The notes under the pieces: model-generated | What the model saw: the letters and a program-made list of their open reading frames with translations, nothing else | Databases searched by the model: none | Told to the model about the DNA's origin: nothing | Assembly: GCA_002345625.1 (NCBI GenBank) | Contig: DDWE01000111.1 | Coordinates: 1 to 32,041 of the forward strand | Reading direction: 5' to 3' | DNA length: 32,041 bases | DNA from: Desulfuromonadaceae bacterium UBA2294 | GTDB lineage: Bacteria > Desulfobacterota > Desulfuromonadia > Desulfuromonadales > UBA2294 | Position numbers and translations under genes: made by a program | Part shown: in pieces, positions 29,679 through 32,041 of the stretch | How the letters are laid out: every line of letters starts with the position of its first letter | Position numbering within the stretch: position 1 is the first letter of the stretch

Positions 29679-30719
29679 ATGTCACAAGAATACCCCTTCA
29701 TCAAGGCCTGCTGGGGCCAGCCGACCGAATATGTCCCCGTTTGGCTGATGCGTCAGGCCGGCCGTTACCTGCAGTGCTACAAGGATGTCCGCGCCAAGGG
29801 CGGCGGTACGTTCCTCGATCTGTGCAAAGATCCCGAGCGCGCTGCCGAAGTTACTATCCAGCCCATCGACATCCTCAATGTCGATGCTGCGATCCTCTTC
29901 TCCGACATCCTCACCCCCATCGAGCCGATGGGGATGGCCCTCGACTTCGTCCCCGGTCCGGTTTTTGAAAAACCGATCCGCACCGCCGCCGATGTCGATG
30001 CCCTGATCGTCCCCGAAGACATGGCTAAGGCGGTTCCCTATGTGCCGGCGATTCTCAAGCGCCTGCGCACCGCCTTCGAGGGGCGCGTGCCCCTCATCGG
30101 CTTCGGCGGAGCACCCTTCACCCTCGCCTGCTACATGGTCGAAGGGCACGGCAGCAAGGATTTTGCCGCCCTCAAGCAGATGATGTATGCCGATTTTCCC
30201 CTTTATGACGCCCTGATGCAGAAGATCACCGAGATGGATCGGCGCTATCTCAACATGCAGATCGATGCCGGCGCCGAGGCGATTCAGATCTTCGACACCT
30301 GGGGCGGCTTGCTGGCGCCGCACGACTTCGAGCGCTACATCCTCCCCTACGTCAAGCAGCTGATCAACGGCCTCAAGCGCGACGGTATCCCGGTCATCTA
30401 CTTTGTCAAGAACGGCGGCACCATGCTCGAACTCGTCAAGGAAGCCGGCGCCGATGTCGTCGGTCTCGACTGGCACGTCAATCTCGGCAAAGCTCGCGAC
30501 ATCCTCGGCCCCGAGGTTGCAGTGCAGGGGAATCTCGATCCGACCGTCCTTTACGCGCCGAAGGCGTATATCGAGAAAGAAGTGCAGCGCATTCTTGACG
30601 AGAACGCCGGCCGCCCCGGCTTCATCTTCAATCTCGGCCACGGCATCCTGCCGACAGTGCCGCCGGAGAACGCCATTCACATGGTCGAATGCGTCCACCG
30701 TTTGAGCGGCAAGAAATAA
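29679..30719 (+). CDS. hemE: Uroporphyrinogen III decarboxylase
   Basis: A 346-residue enzyme that decarboxylates the four acetate side chains of uroporphyrinogen III to give coproporphyrinogen III, committing the tetrapyrrole flow to heme. The substrate-binding signature PVWLMRQAGRY is at 20-30, and DAAILFSDILTPIEPMGMALDF and IGFGGAPFTLACYMVEG are further family blocks. Downstream, GADVVGLDWHVNLGKAR and GFIFNLGHGILPTVPPENAIHMVE complete the barrel. Length matches the family (about 340-355). AGGAGG at 29664-29669 lies nine bases before the ATG; the frame is open far upstream through the repeat and the radical SAM gene, without meaning. It is followed after 51 bases by hemH, and both probably belong to one heme operon. 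Confidence 0.96.
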   Translation: MSQEYPFIKACWGQPTEYVPVWLMRQAGRYLQCYKDVRAKGGGTFLDLCKDPERAAEVTIQPIDILNVDAAILFSDILTPIEPMGMALDFVPGPVFEKPIRTAADVDALIVPEDMAKAVPYVPAILKRLRTAFEGRVPLIGFGGAPFTLACYMVEGHGSKDFAALKQMMYADFPLYDALMQKITEMDRRYLNMQIDAGAEAIQIFDTWGGLLAPHDFERYILPYVKQLINGLKRDGIPVIYFVKNGGTMLELVKEAGADVVGLDWHVNLGKARDILGPEVAVQGNLDPTVLYAPKAYIEKEVQRILDENAGRPGFIFNLGHGILPTVPPENAIHMVECVHRLSGKK

Positions 30720-30729
30720 GCGTCTTTCC

Positions 30730-30757
30730 GTAGGGGCGAATCATTATTCGCCCCTAC
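30730..30757. repeat. Perfect 12-bp hairpin, probable dispersed repeat
   Basis: GTAGGGGCGAAT (30730-30741), loop CATT, then ATTCGCCCCTAC (30746-30757). There is no T tract, so it is not a standard terminator. It lies in the 51-base hemE-hemH gap and may stabilise the hemE message end. Confidence 0.7.
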
Positions 30758-30770
30758 CGACCCTATCCCC

Positions 30771-31751
30771 ATGAAGACAAATTCTTCAGCCACCGCCCTC
30801 GTCGTCCTCAACATGGGCGGCCCTGACTCCCTCGCTGCTATCCAGCCCTTCCTTTACAATCTCTTCTCCGACCGCGAGCTGATCCAGTTGCCGGCAGGAA
30901 GGCTGCTGCAAAAGCCCTTTGCCTGGCTGATCTCACGGCTGCGCACCCCGAAGGTGCGCGAGAACTACCGGATGATCGGCGGCAAGACGCCGCAGCTGCG
31001 CTGGACGACTCTGCAGGCGGAGGGGATTGCCACGGCCCTCGGGCCAGAGGTGCGCCCTTATGTGGCGATGCGTTACTGGCATCCCCGCGCTGACGCCACC
31101 GTGCAGCAGATGGCCAAAGACGGTATCACGCACGCGGTCGTCCTCTCCCTTTATCCCCACTACACCGGCGCCACCAGCGGCAGCAGCATTGTCGACTTCC
31201 AGCGCGCCGTCGCCAAATACCATCCCACCCTGAAGTTGACGATCATCAGCCAGTGGTACGACTGGCCGGGCTATCTCGACGCCCTCGCCAACCGGGTGCA
31301 GGAGAGTCTGGAGACTTATCACGAGCTGATGCGCGACGAAGTCCAGATCCTCTTCTCCGCCCATGCCCTGCCGCAGAAGTTCATCGACCGCGGCGACCCC
31401 TACCTCGACCATGTCCTAGCCACGGTGCGCGGCGTTATGGAGCGGGTCGGCGAACGCCCCTGGCAGCTCGCCTTCCAGAGCCGCAGCGGCCCGGTACAGT
31501 GGATGGAACCGGGGACGTTAGAGACTCTCGACAATCTCGCCGCCGCAGGACACCGCGCCGTCCTTCTTGTTCCGGTCTCCTTTGTCTCCGACCATATCGA
31601 AACCCTGGTCGAGATCGATGACGAGTTTGCCCGCCACGCCCACAGCCACGGCATCACCGAGTTCGGCCGCACCGCCTCCCTCAATGACCAGCCGGACTTT
31701 ATTGCCGCCATGGCGGCGCTGGTCCGGCGCGAGTGGCAAGGACAATCATGA
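30771..31751 (+). CDS. hemH: Ferrochelatase
   Basis: A 326-residue ferrochelatase that inserts iron into a porphyrin at the end of heme synthesis. Landmarks are VVLNMGGPDSL near the N-terminus, LSLYPHYTGATSGS (126-138), ILFSAHALPQKFIDRGDPY with the catalytic H198, FQSRSGPVQWMEP (235-247), and VSFVSDHIETLVEID with E277. The sequence shows no cysteine tetrad for a [2Fe-2S] centre. The family includes both protoporphyrin and coproporphyrin ferrochelatases; the WMEP block suggests the protoporphyrin type, but I hold this lightly. No clear ribosome site precedes the ATG at 30771 (CCCTATCCCC), which is odd; coupling to hemE is not direct. It overlaps the next small gene by four bases. Confidence 0.94.
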   Translation: MKTNSSATALVVLNMGGPDSLAAIQPFLYNLFSDRELIQLPAGRLLQKPFAWLISRLRTPKVRENYRMIGGKTPQLRWTTLQAEGIATALGPEVRPYVAMRYWHPRADATVQQMAKDGITHAVVLSLYPHYTGATSGSSIVDFQRAVAKYHPTLKLTIISQWYDWPGYLDALANRVQESLETYHELMRDEVQILFSAHALPQKFIDRGDPYLDHVLATVRGVMERVGERPWQLAFQSRSGPVQWMEPGTLETLDNLAAAGHRAVLLVPVSFVSDHIETLVEIDDEFARHAHSHGITEFGRTASLNDQPDFIAAMAALVRREWQGQS

Positions 31752-31924
31752 ACTGCCGGATCTGCGCCAGCGAGTTCGATCCGACCGCCCCCTTGAACGA
31801 CCCGGCCGCCGAGATGGGAGATTTTATGGCCGGCGAGATCTATCACGACCGCGGCGAGCTCTGCCCGCAGTGCCTTGCTAACCGCGGCCGTTTGACGATG
31901 ATGTACTGCCGCGAGTACGATTGA
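31748..31924 (+). CDS. Small double-CxxC (zinc-ribbon-like) protein, unknown function
   Basis: A 58-residue protein with C3-x2-C6 at the N-terminus, C39-x2-C42 in the second half, and a further C54. The paired CxxC motifs suggest a zinc ribbon or a small metal-binding fold. I do not recognise the family. The start is ATG at 31748, overlapping the hemH stop (ATGA), with AAGGA just upstream inside hemH, so it is translationally coupled to ferrochelatase. The position hints at a metal or heme link, but nothing in the sequence proves it. Confidence 0.7.
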   Translation: MNCRICASEFDPTAPLNDPAAEMGDFMAGEIYHDRGELCPQCLANRGRLTMMYCREYD

Positions 31925-31964
31925 ACGCGTTTCTGTCGATTCCTCGTAACCAGGAGAAAATCCG

Positions 31965-32041
31965 ATGAGCGATCTCCTCAACACTCCCCCCGACTGCGCC
32001 GCCCTGGCCCACCCCTGCTCCGGCATCAGGATCATCGTCAC
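31965..32041 (+). CDS. Start of an unidentified gene, cut by window end
   Basis: The first 25 codons of a plus-strand gene beginning MSDLLNTPPDCAALAHPCSG. AGGAG at 31951-31955 lies nine bases before the ATG, a good site. Too little is present to name a family. It follows the small CxxC gene by 40 bases, so it may belong to the heme group. Confidence 0.55.
   Translation, partial: MSDLLNTPPDCAALAHPCSGIRIIV

Noticed and set aside
29682..30698. 338-aa minus-strand open frame exactly opposite hemE
   Set aside because: Composition is typical of the antisense of a GC-rich gene; hemE motifs are complete on the plus strand.

Overview
The window is a high-GC, gene-dense bacterial chromosome segment carrying about 33 protein genes and one tRNA. 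There are no phage, transposase or CRISPR genes. The gene mix fits an anaerobic or facultative member of the Desulfuromonadales/Geobacterales group: a group 3b NiFe hydrogenase, an 8-Cys ferredoxin, a menaquinone methyltransferase, an MJ0042 zinc-finger/DUF3426 protein, a LarE protein, a heme cluster with a radical SAM enzyme, and GC-rich palindromic intergenic repeats. This taxonomic call is inference from gene content only.

Layout. (a) 1-314: the 3' end of lysA with a clear terminator. (b) 480-3926: a compact plus-strand operon with an IscR-like Rrf2 regulator, LarE sulfur transferase, a four-helix membrane protein, a secreted thermonuclease-like protein and an aldo/keto reductase fused to a 2[4Fe-4S] domain. 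A stand-alone ferredoxin and a bidirectional terminator follow. (c) 4013-6119 on the minus strand: hpt and a DUF3426 protein behind a near-consensus promoter. (d) 6141-7703: a DUF1573 periplasmic protein, tRNA-Arg(CCG) with its own promoter and terminator, and a SlyB-like lipoprotein. (e) 7748-8750 minus: a rhomboid protease. (f) 8841-12466: a four-gene group 3b NiFe hydrogenase operon (beta, gamma, delta, alpha) with overlapping genes.

(g) 12566-19251: a sodium:solute symporter and a TPR lipoprotein, flanked by two paralogous cNMP-binding/CBS/DUF294 nucleotidyltransferase-like proteins. One paralogue is divergent and one is downstream. This looks like a transporter with a dedicated nucleotide-sensing control module and is the most interesting multi-gene arrangement here. 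(h) 19380-21616: an IclR regulator, a MutT-type Nudix hydrolase and ubiE/menG. (i) 21617-22007: a gene-free gap with two palindromic elements. (j) 22008-26863 minus: sensor kinase, OmpR-type regulator and a 1027-aa AsmA-like protein in one direction. (k) 27011-28096: a nitronate monooxygenase-family flavoprotein with a cysteine cluster. (l) 28459-32041: a radical SAM/SPASM protein, hemE, hemH, a 58-aa double-CxxC protein and the start of one more gene. Three different palindromic repeat elements sit in the intergenic gaps of this last block.

All family calls come from reading motifs in the translated sequence; no database search was run. Start sites were chosen by ribosome-binding-site spacing and, for hpt, by the predicted transcription start.
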